Assembly (NCBI GenBank): GCA_963790545.1 | Contig: CAWBPA010000019.1 | Location: 124,001-188,000, forward strand | DNA: 64,000 nt | Source: DATBJG01 sp963790545 | GTDB taxonomy: Bacteria; Acidobacteriota; Vicinamibacteria; Vicinamibacterales; JAMQPK01 | Reading direction: 5' to 3' | Shown: piece by piece, positions 26,704 through 36,044 of the stretch | How the letters are laid out: each line of letters begins with the position of its first letter | How positions within the stretch are numbered: the stretch's first letter is position 1 | The notes under the pieces: generated by a model | Databases searched by the model: none | The model's input: the letters and a program-made list of their open reading frames with translations, nothing else | What the model was told of the DNA's origin: nothing | Translations under genes and position numbers: made by a program

Positions 26704-27263
26704 AAACGGCGGGGGTGTTCCTCGCCATCGCGATCGCGCTGGCGGTACAGACCATGCTGGCGCGTGTCGAGATCCGAGGCACCGGCGCGATCGATTTGGT
26801 CCTGGTGGTCGTTGTCTATGTCGCCCTCGTGGCGGGGCCCGTCGCCGGGCTCCTGGCGGGGGCGTTGGGCGGGCTCACCCAGGACTGCTTGTCGGCAACC
26901 GGGGTGGCGGCCGTGTCGGCCACGGGTGCCATTACGCTGGCCAAAGGGATTATCGGGGTTGGAGGACTGGCGAAAACCGTCGTGGGCTTTGCAGCCGGCG
27001 CGTTCGGGACCCAATTCATTGTTACCGGGTTTGTCCCCCGACTGGTGGTGTTCTTCTCAGCGACCGTGGTTCATGCGATCATTTTTCTAGGACTGTCGGT
27101 GCTCCTGGACTTCCGGCTGACCGGGGTGCCCTACGCGGCGGTGATTACCCAGGCAGCCGCCAACGCCGTCATCGGCGGCGTGGCATTCCAGTTGATCGAG
27201 GGGTTCCCTGGGTTTCTCGAACGAAGGCGCGCCATGCGCGGGCGCGCTGGAAGGCGTTTGTAG
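26700..27263 (+). CDS. mreD: Rod shape-determining protein MreD
   Basis: 187 residues with five to six membrane helices, including VAGPVAGLLAGALGGLTQD, the usual conserved loop region, and ending in a basic tail. It is an integral membrane partner of MreC. ATGA overlap with mreC. The stop is followed at once by a short CACTGACCACTGGCCACTA repeat that fills the gap to mrdA. Confidence 0.92.
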   Translation: MKTAGVFLAIAIALAVQTMLARVEIRGTGAIDLVLVVVVYVALVAGPVAGLLAGALGGLTQDCLSATGVAAVSATGAITLAKGIIGVGGLAKTVVGFAAGAFGTQFIVTGFVPRLVVFFSATVVHAIIFLGLSVLLDFRLTGVPYAAVITQAAANAVIGGVAFQLIEGFPGFLERRRAMRGRAGRRL

Positions 27264-27296
27264 CCACAGGTCACTGACCACTGGCCACTAATTTGT

Positions 27297-29247
27297 ATGA
27301 ACGAAGATCGTCGCCGCATCGCGTTTCGGCTGGGAGTGCTGCAGTACACGATTGTCGTGGTGTTCTCGGCGCTGACGCTGGGATTCTGGTTCTTCCAGGT
27401 CGTCCAACACGCGATGTACGAGGAACTGGCCGCGAACAATCATCAGCGTACGCTCGCGTTGCGGGCTCCGCGCGGCATGCTGTTCGATCGTCACGGCAAG
27501 GTGCTCGTCGAAAATCGCAGTTCCTTTACGATTTCGATCCTGCGCGAACACACGAAGAACATGGATCACACGATCCAGCTGCTGTCGTCGATCGCGGGTC
27601 TCGACGAACGCGACGTGCGAGAGACGGTACAGCGGTTTAAACGGGAGCCGGCGTACCGGCCGATTCTCGTTGTCGAGGATGCGACGCTCGCGCAGGTCGC
27701 GGCCGTCACCGCTCGCCGTCTGGATTTCGAGATGCCGGACGTCGTCGTCGAGGAGGTGCCGACCCGCAAATATCCGACCGACGCACTTGCCGCCCATCTC
27801 ATCGGCTACGTTGGAGAAGCCGGTGAGAAGCAGGTGAAGGCCGATAATCTCTCGCTTGGAGCGATTGTCGGACAGTCTGGTGTGGAGAAAGCCTATAACA
27901 CGCTGCTGATGGGGGAAGATGGCGCACGACGCGTGGTGGTCAATAGCGTCGGACGGGAAATTCGTACGCTCGAAGAAATCCAGCCGAAGGACGGACGTCG
28001 TGTGCAGTTGACGATCGACTACGACCTGCAGCGCGCGGCCGAGGAAGGGTTCCGTGAGCTCGGACTATTGGGGTGCGGCGGTCGTGATGGACCCTCGAAA
28101 CGGCGAAGTTCTCGCGTTTACGAGTCTCCCGGCCTTTGACCCCAACGACTTCACCGGCGCCGGGATCAATCCGGCCACGTGGAGTGCGTTGAACACGGAT
28201 CGGCTGAAACCGCTGCAGAACCGCGCGATTCAGGGTCGGTATTCCCCAGGATCGACCTTCAAGATTGCCGTCGCGACGGCGGCCCTCGAAGAGGGCCTGA
28301 TCACGCCCGATTTCAAGGTGAGTTGCTCCGGCGCGGGGACGTTCTACGGCCGCAGTTTCAAATGCTGGAAGGCTGGTGGCCACGGCACCGTGAATCTCGA
28401 ACATGCGCTCGAGCAGTCCTGCAACGTCTACTTCTACACCGTCGGCAACATGCTCGGCATCGATCGCATGCACAAGTGGTCGACGCTCCTCGGTCTGGGC
28501 GAAAAGACCCAAATCGATTTGCCGAATGAGGTGCAAGGCATCATTCCGTCGACCGAGTGGAAGCGACGGACGACCGGCGAGAAGTGGTACGCGGGTGAAA
28601 CGATCTCGGTCGCCATTGGTCAGGGTGCCGTGTCGGTCACTCCGGTGTCAATGGCCGTCATGATGTCGACCGTCGCCAATGGCGGCACGCGCTGGGCGCC
28701 GCGGCTCATCAAAGCGATCGACGAGGGGAAGGGGTGGAAGCCGTTCCCACTCACCGACCCGCTCTCCAAGGTTGTTCTGTCGCCTTCGACCGTCAGGGCT
28801 GTGCACCAGGGTCTATGGCTGGTGGTCAATGCTGCCGGGACTGGCGGGCGAGCGCGTATCATGGGCCGAGATGTTTCGGGTAAGACTGGAACGGCGCAGG
28901 TGATTTCGCTCGAGGGGGGTCGGGCTGCCGCCGGTCGAACCGGACGGGACCTCCGCGACCACGGATGGTTCGTGTTCTTCGCACCGCGCGACAATCCCGA
29001 AGTGGCCGGTGTGATTTTTGCCGAACACGCCGAGCACGGTTCGAGTGCGGCGCCGATTGCGAAATACGTGCTGGAAACATATTTTGCCAAGAAAGATGGC
29101 CTGCCGCTTCCGGCCTGGCCGAAAACTTCCGCACCTCCCGTTGCACCTCCCAGTGACGTGCCACCAGCTCCGGCCGTCGTTCGAACCGCACCGCCGCCCG
29201 CAGCCGGTCCGGGCACCTCGGCGGCGAGCCTGGCCACGACGAATTGA
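27297..29247 (+). CDS. mrdA: Penicillin-binding protein 2 (frame break near 28062)
   Basis: About 650 residues in total. The N-terminal anchor (YTIVVVFSALTLGFWFFQV), the PBP dimerisation domain (RAPRGMLFDRHGKVLVENRS) and the VGQSGVEKAYN segment are in the first frame. The second frame resumes with YWGAAVVMDPRNGEVLAFTS and carries the transpeptidase motifs SPGSTFK (Ser-x-x-Lys), SCN and SGKTGTAQ. One extra base near 28062 explains the break, and an intact product is expected because PBP2 is normally essential for rods. The C-terminal tail is Pro/Ala-rich. It works with RodA, encoded next. Confidence 0.93.
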
Positions 29248-29306
29248 GGGGCCTGTTGACTGACGCGGTATATTGACGGTCTGTTGATGAAACGGAGCGT
29301 TGATGA

Positions 29307-29357
29307 CAAGTCCGGACGTAATGTCGACGGCAGCGCATGGGGGTGGGGCCCCACGCG
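29307..29357. repeat. Dispersed palindromic element (copy upstream of rodA)
   Basis: About 51 bases, TCCGGA...GACGGCAGCGC followed by the palindromic core GTGGGGCCCCAC. It aligns base for base with the copy at 52991-53041 apart from a few changes. It lies between the mrdA stop and the rodA ATG at 29367. Confidence 0.75.
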
Positions 29358-29366
29358 CATTTAAAG

Positions 29367-30455
29367 ATGTTTGAACGTCGTCTGTCCCATCACCTCGACT
29401 GGTTGCTGCTCAGCGCCACGCTCGTCCTGAGCGTCATCGGCGTGGCCATGATTTACAGCATCACCGGAGGCGCCAACTCCCAGCTCTACATCACGCAACT
29501 GTATGCCATCGTTCTGGGGTGTGTGGCGCTGATGGTCTGTTTGATGATCGACTACCGGACGCTCACTGACAAATCGCACCTGATCTACCTTGTCATTCTT
29601 GGCCTGTTGACTTACGTGCTGTTGTTTGGGTCGACGAGCAAGGGCGCGCAGCGTTGGATCTCTCTCGGCGCATTCAATCTCCAGCCTTCTGAGTTCGCCA
29701 AGATTGCGGTGGCGCTCGTGTTGGCGAAGTTTTTCGGAGAGAATCGGCGAGGTGCGCCGAACATGGGTGATTTGCTGCTGGCCGGCGGCCTCACCATCCT
29801 TCCGGGCCTGCTGATCGCGCAACAACCCGACCTGGGAACGGCCGTCACGCTGCTGCCGATCTTTGCAGGGGTGGCTTTTGTTGCCGGGATGCGACTTCGG
29901 ATCCTCGGCATCGCCTTGATTGTGGCCATCGTGATGACGCCGGTCGTCTGGACGTGGGGGCTCCGGGACTATCAGAAGAGCCGTATTTCCACGTTTTTCG
30001 ACCCGGCCCAGGATCCCCGGGGATCCGGTTACCAGCAGATTCAGGCGCAGGTCACGGTGGGTTCGGGCGGGCTGTGGGGGAAGGGCTTTACCAAGGGCAC
30101 TCAAGGCCAGTTCCGGTTTCTCCCCGAGGCCCAGACCGACTTCGTCTTTTCCGTGCTGGCCGAGGAGCAGGGGTTTGCCGGGGTACTCGTGGCCCTTGGC
30201 TTGTACTTGTTTATTATCGTTCGCTCGATTGAGGCCGCCCGTCTGGCCAAGGACCGGCTGGGCGCCTACCTGGTGATTGGCTTGCTCTCGGGCATCACGT
30301 TTCAGGTGATTTACAACGTGACGATGTCAGTGGGCCTGGCGCCGGTGAAAGGCCTGCCGTTGCCATTGATGAGCTACGGCGGGTCGTCGATGATTGCCAC
30401 GCTGGCAAGCATCGGTCTGATTTTGAACGTGAGAATGCGCCGATTTACGAATTGA
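29367..30455 (+). CDS. rodA: Rod shape-determining glycosyltransferase RodA
   Basis: 362 residues, SEDS family with about ten membrane helices. Conserved segments include GAQRWISLGAFNLQPSEFAK, QAQVTVGSGGLWGKGFTKGT, LPEAQTDFVFSVLAEEQGF and GLPLPLMSYGGSSM. It polymerises glycan strands with PBP2 as its partner. I chose ATG 29367 (MFERRLSHH) because an upstream start would be translated from the palindromic repeat. Confidence 0.95.
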   Translation: MFERRLSHHLDWLLLSATLVLSVIGVAMIYSITGGANSQLYITQLYAIVLGCVALMVCLMIDYRTLTDKSHLIYLVILGLLTYVLLFGSTSKGAQRWISLGAFNLQPSEFAKIAVALVLAKFFGENRRGAPNMGDLLLAGGLTILPGLLIAQQPDLGTAVTLLPIFAGVAFVAGMRLRILGIALIVAIVMTPVVWTWGLRDYQKSRISTFFDPAQDPRGSGYQQIQAQVTVGSGGLWGKGFTKGTQGQFRFLPEAQTDFVFSVLAEEQGFAGVLVALGLYLFIIVRSIEAARLAKDRLGAYLVIGLLSGITFQVIYNVTMSVGLAPVKGLPLPLMSYGGSSMIATLASIGLILNVRMRRFTN

Positions 30456-30635
30456 GGAGATGAGCCTCGCCGGAGCTCGACGAGCGTAGGCGGGCTCGAT
30501 TCAAACGCATGTCTGCGATCCTGTTATGGCCAGGTTTCGTGCTGGAGAAGTGGGTGTGCGCCGGCCTGATCCGAGCGCTCATCGCTGTTCTCCCCGCCCG
30601 GCGTGCGATGGGACGCGCGGACTGGAGTCTATTGC

Positions 30636-32332
30636 ATGACCAAAGAGATGATCATCTCTTCGAACGGTCACGAAACACGTGTGGCCATTCTCGAAGAGGA
30701 TCAGGTAACCGAGATTTTCATCGAACGCGAACGGCAGCGAGGCGTGGTCGGCAACGTGTACAAGGGCCGAGTGTCCAAGGTCTTGCCTGGCATGCAGTCG
30801 GCGTTCATCGACATTGGACTTGAACGCGACGGGTTTCTCTACGTCTCGGACGTCATTGATACGATCGAAGAGTTCGATCGCCTCGAAGCAGGCGATGAAG
30901 AAGAGGACCGGGAGAAAAACGGGAATCACACCGAGTCGGGTGCCGTCAATGGAGCCCCCGGCCGCGACCGCAGCGGAGGCAGTGACCGGGCGCTCGAGGG
31001 GCCACCGGATCAACCGACCGGGGAGCCTCAGGGGCCCCCGGATCGAGCGACCGGGGGACAGGGGCACCCGGATCGGGTAACGACACGCGCGGACGCGGGC
31101 GCCAGCGCCTTCCACAGCCGAAGATTGAAGATCTCCTGAAAGAGGGTCAGGAGATCATCGTCCAGGTTGCCAAGGAACCGCTTGGCACCAAGGGCGCTCG
31201 TCTCACCTCTCACGTCACGCTCGCCGGCCGGTTCCTCGTCTTCATGCCGACGGTCGATCACGTCGGCATTTCCCGAAAAATTGAGTCCCGTGAAGAGCGT
31301 GGCCGGCTGCGCGGCATCGTTCGCGACTACCGCGAGAAGCACGGGTTCACGGGTGGCATCATCGTCCGCACCGCGGCTGGCGGTCGTCCCACCGATGACA
31401 TTGTCAGTGACCTGGACTATTTCAACCGTGTGTGGACGGAGATTCGTCAGAAGAGCGAATCGGGGCGCGGCCCGCGCGTGGTCTACCGCGAGCAGAGCCT
31501 GGTGGCCAAGTTGCTGCGCGATCTGCTCACCGAAGACTTCACCTCGATTCGCATCGACCACGAGCAGGAATATCGACGGGTGGTCGAGTTCGTCGAGCGC
31601 GTGATGCCGAACCTTGCCGGGCGCGTCAAGCACTACGCGAAGGACTTCCCGATTTTTGAAGAGTACGGCGTGCAGGCGGAAATTGAAAAGGCGCTGCGCA
31701 GCAAAGTGTGGTTGAAATCTGGTGGGTCGATTGTGGTCAATCAGACCGAGGCGCTCGTGGCCATCGACGTCAATACCGGACGGTATGTCGGAAAACGCAC
31801 GGGTCGGCTCGAAGACACGATCGTCAAGACCAATCTCGAAGCCGCGAAAGAGATCGTCCGACAGATCAGGCTGCGCGATCTTGGCGGCATCATCGTTCTG
31901 GACTTCATCGACATGGAAGAGCGGAAGAACCGGCAGAAGGTCTTTCAGACGATGGAGCTGGAACTGAAAAAGGATCGGTCGCCCTCGAAGGCCTTGCAGG
32001 TCTCGGATTTCGGGCTGGTGATCATCACGCGCAAGCGCGTCAAGCAGAGTCTCGAACGGCTGCTGACCGAACCGTGCCCGTACTGCTCGGGCAGCAGCGT
32101 CATCAAGTCGAGCGCGACCATCTGCTATGAGATTCTGGATGAAGTCAGAAAAGTCGGCGCGGATCTCGATTCACACGGCGTCGTGCTCAGGGTCAATCCC
32201 GATATCGCCCGCGCGCTGAAAGAGGAAGAAAGTGCGGTGCTGCGCGACCTTCGCGATGCACTGGGCAAGGACATTACAATCAAGCCCGACGTGCACCTCC
32301 ATCACGAGCAGTTCGATCTGATGGCCGTCTAA
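30636..32332 (+). CDS. rng: Ribonuclease G/E family (frame break near 31085)
   Basis: About 565 residues. The N-terminus TKEMIISSNGHETRVAILEE and the S1 domain (VVGNVYKGRVSKVLPGMQSA) are in the first frame. The catalytic region in the second frame includes FLVFMP, the metal-binding VAIDVNTGRYVGKR and GGIIVLDFIDMEE, and the zinc link CPYCSG. The Rne C-terminal scaffold is absent, so RNase G is the better name. A Pro/Gly/Asp-rich insert of about 60 residues splits the S1 domain, and the frame changes near its end by one base. GGAG precedes the ATG. Role: RNA turnover and rRNA maturation. Confidence 0.92.
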
Positions 32333-32349
32333 GACATTTGGTGATTAGC

Positions 32350-32473
32350 GATCTGTGATTCGTGAGTCGTTGACGATTGGCGATGACTGAAGGTTGATTT
32401 ATCGAGTGATTGACGCGTTTTCAATCACCATTCAGTCATCGTCAAATCATCAAGGAATCACGAATCACAGATC
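32350..32473. terminator. Nested inverted repeats after rng
   Basis: Outer arms of 16 bases match perfectly (GATCTGTGATTCGTGA at 32350-32365 and its complement at 32458-32473). A middle pair TGACGA/GATGACTGAA matches TTCAGTCATCGTCA with a 7-base bulge. An inner stem GTGATTGA/TCAATCAC spans 32406-32428. It lies 17 bases after the rng stop, between convergent genes, and could terminate in both directions. Confidence 0.65.
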
Positions 32474-32491
32474 CCAAAATCAGAAATTCTC

Positions 32492-32902
32492 TTACTTCTT
32501 GGCCACCGGCAGGTGCACCAGGTAATGGTTCCCCCCGCGGTTGATCCACACGCGCAGATAGTCTTCGCCCTTGAGCAACTCCACCCGCGCGCTGTTGCGC
32601 GGAGCCCCGCGGTCGGCGACCTGAGCGATTTCGCTGTCGGGCACGATGCTCAGCACCTCGCGGCCGCGGACCTGTCCACCCTGCACGAATTCCACCCACA
32701 TCTCGAACTGGGGAGTCTGGCCCACGGCGGGCGGCGTGGCCTGCTGGGTGGTCATGCGAAGTTGGTAGGTGCCGGCAGCCAGCGGCTTCCCGTCGGCCGT
32801 CACCGCGCGAGCGATTCTGACCGAGCCCAGCGATTCCTGCGCCACGAGGCCGATACCCATCACGCACGAAAGCACGATTGCCAGGACAACTGCCTTCTTC
32901 AT
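32492..32902 (-). CDS. Small exported beta-rich protein
   Basis: 136 residues with a clear signal peptide (MKKAVVLAIVLSCVMGIGLV). The mature part has ADGKPLAAGTYQLRMTTQQA and ends in YLRVWINRGGNHYLVHLPV. The AAGTYQLRM segment recalls PAGKYTFKL of the sortase substrate at 10116-10895, so a shared small domain is possible. GAGGAGG precedes the ATG at 32902; longer frames run into a tandem repeat. Function unknown. Confidence 0.7.
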   Translation of the reverse strand: MKKAVVLAIVLSCVMGIGLVAQESLGSVRIARAVTADGKPLAAGTYQLRMTTQQATPPAVGQTPQFEMWVEFVQGGQVRGREVLSIVPDSEIAQVADRGAPRNSARVELLKGEDYLRVWINRGGNHYLVHLPVAKK

Positions 32903-32977
32903 CGAACGCCTCCTCGGGAGTGGTCGTCGGTGCCCGTCAGGGTGAGCCTTCAGGCGACCGGGATGGCCCTGGCTGGC

Positions 32978-32983
32978 ATTATA
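32978..32983 (-). promoter_or_regulatory. Candidate -10 box for the small exported protein
   Basis: A perfect TATAAT on the minus strand lies about 75 bases before the ATG at 32902. No good -35 was found at the usual spacing. Confidence 0.35.
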
Positions 32984-33024
32984 CAGCCGGTTGGCAGCAT
33001 CGCAGGGACAGCCAAGCCCCGCCA

Positions 33025-33164
33025 TCGGTGTGATCCGCGCTGATCCGCGCCGATTCGTGATCCGCGCCAATCCGCGTCCCGTGATCGGGCCGATCCGCAT
33101 CCGTGATCCGATCCGCGTCCCGTGATCCGCTGATCGCGTCCTGTGATCCGCACCGATCCGCGTT
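33025..33164. repeat. Degenerate tandem repeat with TGATCCGCG units
   Basis: About 140 bases made of imperfect copies of TGATCCGCG and GATCCGCGTCCCG. It begins directly at the 3' end of the DUF4097 gene and runs toward the promoter of the small exported protein. Unit length and order vary, unlike a CRISPR array. Confidence 0.7.
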
Positions 33165-34117
33165 TAGTTTCGCATGATCGTGATGTTGCCGTTCATGGTG
33201 CGCACTTCAACCATGGCACCACCGCGCTCGTAGCTGCCCCGCAGGGTGCGGGTTTGGCCGGTTCGAGAACCGCGACCCCGGCCGCGTTGGGGATCATCGG
33301 GCCTGCTGACCTCACGCGCAACAACCGGAAAGTCAGTTTTGATGTTGCCACTGTAGCTGTGGGCGTCGAGGTCGAATCCCGGGGTCGACAGCCCGAGCGT
33401 CAAATTCCCGTACTGCGAGTGCAAGTTGTAGCGCCCGGTCGGTGAGAGCGACCCTCGGAAATGCACGTTGCCGCTCACCGAGCTGACCTCGAGCCGGTCG
33501 CAGTGCAGATCGAGCAATTCGAGATCGCCGCTGATGGTTCGCACTTCGAGTCGAGATGTCTTGAGATTGCGGGCGCGCACGTCACCGTTGACCGTGGTCA
33601 CTGAAGCCTCGGCCGCGCTGGCAACGTCGGTCGCGTCGATATCGCCGGACACCGTCCTCGCGAGGCCAAGGTTACGAATGTTGACGAGCCGCTGGTCACC
33701 ACTCACCGACTGTACCCGCACTTCCCCTTGCAGGTTCTGCAGCTCAATGTCGCCTGAAACCGATCGCAGCTCGACGGTCGTTTCCGTGGGGACGCGTATC
33801 GTGTAGTCGACGGTTACCCAACCCGGTCCTCGGCGAGGCTGGCGATCGTAGGTGGTGCGGACCACGACACGATCGGACCGTTCGGTGATGTCGATCCTGA
33901 CGCCGGACATCAGAGCCTTGACGGCCGCATCGGATGCGTTTCGAACCTGTTTGACCGCCTCGATGATGACCTCGTCGGACCCGGAGGTGATGGCAATTCG
34001 CCCGGAGAGATTCGACAAATCCAGGAAGCCTTTGCGACCGATGTTGATCGTCCGCTTCAGTGTCTCAGTCCGATCCGCCTGACTCTGCGCGTCGGCCGGG
34101 GCCACAAGGATGCACAC
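33164..34117 (-). CDS. DUF4097 (adhesin-like beta-helix) exported protein
   Basis: About 317 residues. A run of short beta repeats with TVELRSVSGDIELQNLQG, VRVQSVSGDQRL, ARTVSGDID and LEVRTISGDLELLDL is typical of DUF4097 beta-solenoid proteins. The N-terminus here (GTG at 34117) contains only the end of a signal peptide (VAPADAQS). An upstream frame beginning near 34172 reads MRCLSSRRARFSL, so the true start is probably upstream with a base change near 34120. It lies downstream of the ECF sigma/anti-sigma pair on the same strand, so it may be a target or output gene of that pair. Biochemical role unknown. Confidence 0.78.
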   Translation of the reverse strand: MCILVAPADAQSQADRTETLKRTINIGRKGFLDLSNLSGRIAITSGSDEVIIEAVKQVRNASDAAVKALMSGVRIDITERSDRVVVRTTYDRQPRRGPGWVTVDYTIRVPTETTVELRSVSGDIELQNLQGEVRVQSVSGDQRLVNIRNLGLARTVSGDIDATDVASAAEASVTTVNGDVRARNLKTSRLEVRTISGDLELLDLHCDRLEVSSVSGNVHFRGSLSPTGRYNLHSQYGNLTLGLSTPGFDLDAHSYSGNIKTDFPVVAREVSRPDDPQRGRGRGSRTGQTRTLRGSYERGGAMVEVRTMNGNITIMRN

Positions 34118-34193
34118 AAGGCTCCGCGGTCAGTGCCAGAGAGAGAATCGAGCCCGACGACTGCTGAGACATCTCATAAAGTCTCTGACTCTC

Positions 34194-34211
34194 GTCCGGC
34201 TAAAGCCGGAC
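34194..34211. terminator. GTCCGGCTAAAGCCGGAC hairpin between anti-sigma and DUF4097 genes
   Basis: A 7-base perfect stem (GTCCGGC/GCCGGAC) with a TAAA loop lies 23 bases after the anti-sigma stop on the minus strand. It lacks a T-run and resembles dispersed palindromes rather than a strict intrinsic terminator. Confidence 0.45.
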
Positions 34212-34233
34212 GCTACGGTCGAAGACACGGACG

Positions 34234-34984
34234 TTATTGGTTTAAGTTCCCAACGATCTCGGCGGCCCCTGCCTGATCTCCCTGACGCATTTCGTTGATC
34301 AGCAAAACCATTTGCTCGAGCAGTTCCAGCTTGCTCCGAAATGCGTCCAGCAACCCGGCTCGAAGCTCGTCGTCCTCAGGGTCCGTCCCAACGGCTTCGC
34401 GTGCGTCGCCAATCGCGCGGTCGACAATGGCAATGTTCTGGTTCAGCGCTGCGGCGATGGCTGGATCAAGGGTATGACCTTCCGCCTGAGCCACCTGCTT
34501 CGAGTCCCATGATGGCTTGCTCGTAATCGCGCTCAGCGGCGCGAACGATGTCGTCATCCGCGCTCGTCCCGCCCGCAGCTTCTGTTGTGGCCGCCGTCTG
34601 GTCTTCGCGGGCAACCGGCGTCGCGGTACGGATACCTTCGCGCATCCACAAGCCAACGATGGTGCTCAGAAGGAGCACCGCAGCGGCCGCCAGGGCGAAG
34701 CGTGGCTGGCGTGCCGTTTCGAACACGAGCCGCTGTGGTGGCGTGGGCAATTCGGCCCGTTGTGGGGTCGCGGAGATTTCAGCGGCCACGCGATCCCAGA
34801 CCGAGGCTGCAGGCGTCAGGCGATCCAGCGTGGTGGCCGCCTGCCGAATCGCCTGCAAATCCGCAAGCAGGGCGCGGCACTCACCGCACTGTTCGAGATG
34901 GTGCTCGACTTCTGCTACTGCCGAAGCTGGAAGCGTGCGGTCGACGAGCTCGCTCAGGAGCGGCATCACGCGGTCGCACGTCAT
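34234..34984 (-). CDS. Anti-sigma factor with zinc-finger domain (frame break near 34495)
   Basis: About 250 residues. The N-terminal zf-HC2 domain (VEHHLEQCGECRALLADL) binds ECF sigma factors. One membrane helix follows (FALAAAAVLLLSTIVGLWM), then an outside part. The frame carrying RAAERDYEQAIMGLE is lost, and the adjacent frame goes on with VAQAEGHTLDPAIAAALNQN, DAREAVGTDPEDDELRAGLL and a helical end. Joined, they form one natural C-terminal domain. The ATG overlaps the sigma factor stop (ATGA). Confidence 0.83.
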
Positions 34985-35614
34985 GATGTCGCTCCCGAGG
35001 GTTGGGTGACGCGGCGCAGATACTCCCGGATCCGCATCCTGGCTTTGTGGACCTGGGATTTGGACGTGCCTTCCTTGACGTCGAGAATCCGGGCGATCTC
35101 CTGATGCTCGAACCCTTCGACATCGTGGAGGAGAAAGGCTACGCGGCAGCCTTCAGGCAATTGCGGCGACGGCCCGTTCCAAATCGACTCGTGTGATCGG
35201 CCAGTCGATTGGTTGGGTTCGAGCGGGATGCGACACATCGAGCGGCTCGGAACGCTCGTCCATGCGATGCCCACGGCTGCGCAAGTGATCGAGACAATGG
35301 TTCATGGCCAGACGGTAGAGCCACGTGCCGAGCGCCGAGGTCCCCTTGAAGGTCGGCAGTTTGCGGTGCACGAGGAGAAAAATCTCCTGCAGGAGGTCTT
35401 CCGCATCAGCCGTATTCCCGCACATCCGGTACGCAAGATTGTAGAGCCGGACCGAATGACGGCGGTACAGCTCCTCAAAGGCCTGGGTGTCTCCGGACAG
35501 GCATGCCCGGACCAGATCGGCGTCAGCCGCACTCACATCTGAAGGCTTAGACGGCTCTTGGGAGTACCAGGGTTGCTTCCGGGAACGGAGAAATGAGAAC
35601 GTAGCGCGGGGCAC
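34981..35614 (-). CDS. ECF RNA polymerase sigma factor (frame break near 35158)
   Basis: About 210 residues. Region 2 is in the first frame: DLVRACLSGDTQAFEELYRR, MCGNTADAEDLLQEIFLLV and TWLYRLAMNHCLDHLR. Region 4 is in the second frame: LPEGCRVAFLLHDVEGFEHQ, EIARILDVKEGTSKSQVHKA and RMRIREYLRR. The join DLERAVAAIA-QLPEG is natural, so a single-base error is likely. It is controlled by the overlapping anti-sigma factor gene. The stimulus is unknown. Confidence 0.88.
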
Positions 35615-35646
35615 TTTAGGCCTCGCGTCGTGCGAGGATTGCCCGC

Positions 35647-35961
35647 ATGAAACGGTCTCAATTTGCAGTCCGAGTGCTCTCGGTCGTCAGGCGGATCCCG
35701 CCGGGACGCGTCGCAACCTATGGCGACGTGGCGGCGCTGGCCGGCCGACCGCGGGCGTCACGAGCGGTAGGGAACATCATGCGGGATTGTCGCGACCGCA
35801 GCGTGCCCGCACACCGGGTGATTGCCGCAGGCGGCGCACTGGGTGGGTTTGGCGGCAACGTGGAGCTCAAGAAAGCCTTGTTGAGGGCTGAAGGGATCCT
35901 CGTGCCGGGTCGCCGCGTCCAGCAGTTTGGTCGCGTGCGCTGGCGAGCCAAACGTTCTTGA
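35647..35961 (+). CDS. Alkyltransferase-like (ATL) DNA-binding protein
   Basis: 104 residues, a lone MGMT C-terminal domain: IPPGRVATYGDVAALAG, the Arg finger region ASRAVGN, and VPAHRVIAAGG where methyltransferases have PCHRV. Ala55 replaces the alkyl-acceptor Cys, so it cannot remove alkyl groups in one step. ATL proteins instead bind O6-alkylguanine and hand it to nucleotide excision repair. Known ATLs carry Trp or Ala at this place. It stands alone, divergent from the sigma factor gene. Confidence 0.87.
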   Translation: MKRSQFAVRVLSVVRRIPPGRVATYGDVAALAGRPRASRAVGNIMRDCRDRSVPAHRVIAAGGALGGFGGNVELKKALLRAEGILVPGRRVQQFGRVRWRAKRS

Positions 35962-36014
35962 CTAAGTGGATCGCTGTCGCGAACCGCGCCAAGCGGCAAA
36001 GCCGCGAGGTACAG

Positions 36015-36038
36015 CTCGCGGGGGTGGGGCCCCGCGAG
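36015..36038. repeat. Dispersed palindromic element (variant, CTCGCGGGG arms)
   Basis: CTCGCGGGG-GTG-GGGCCCCGCGAG is a variant of the dispersed GTGGGGCCCCAC palindrome. It lies between the ATL gene and the 3' end of the barrel gene. Confidence 0.6.
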
Positions 36039-36044
36039 CCCTGA

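Noticed and set aside
31060..31110. Programmed frameshifting in rng
   Set aside because: No slippery heptamer or downstream pseudoknot was seen, and similar breaks occur in many unrelated genes, which points to sequence error.
33025..33164. Possible CRISPR array
   Set aside because: Units are 9-15 bases with no constant-length spacers, and no cas gene is present. The same holds for the other tandem arrays in the window.
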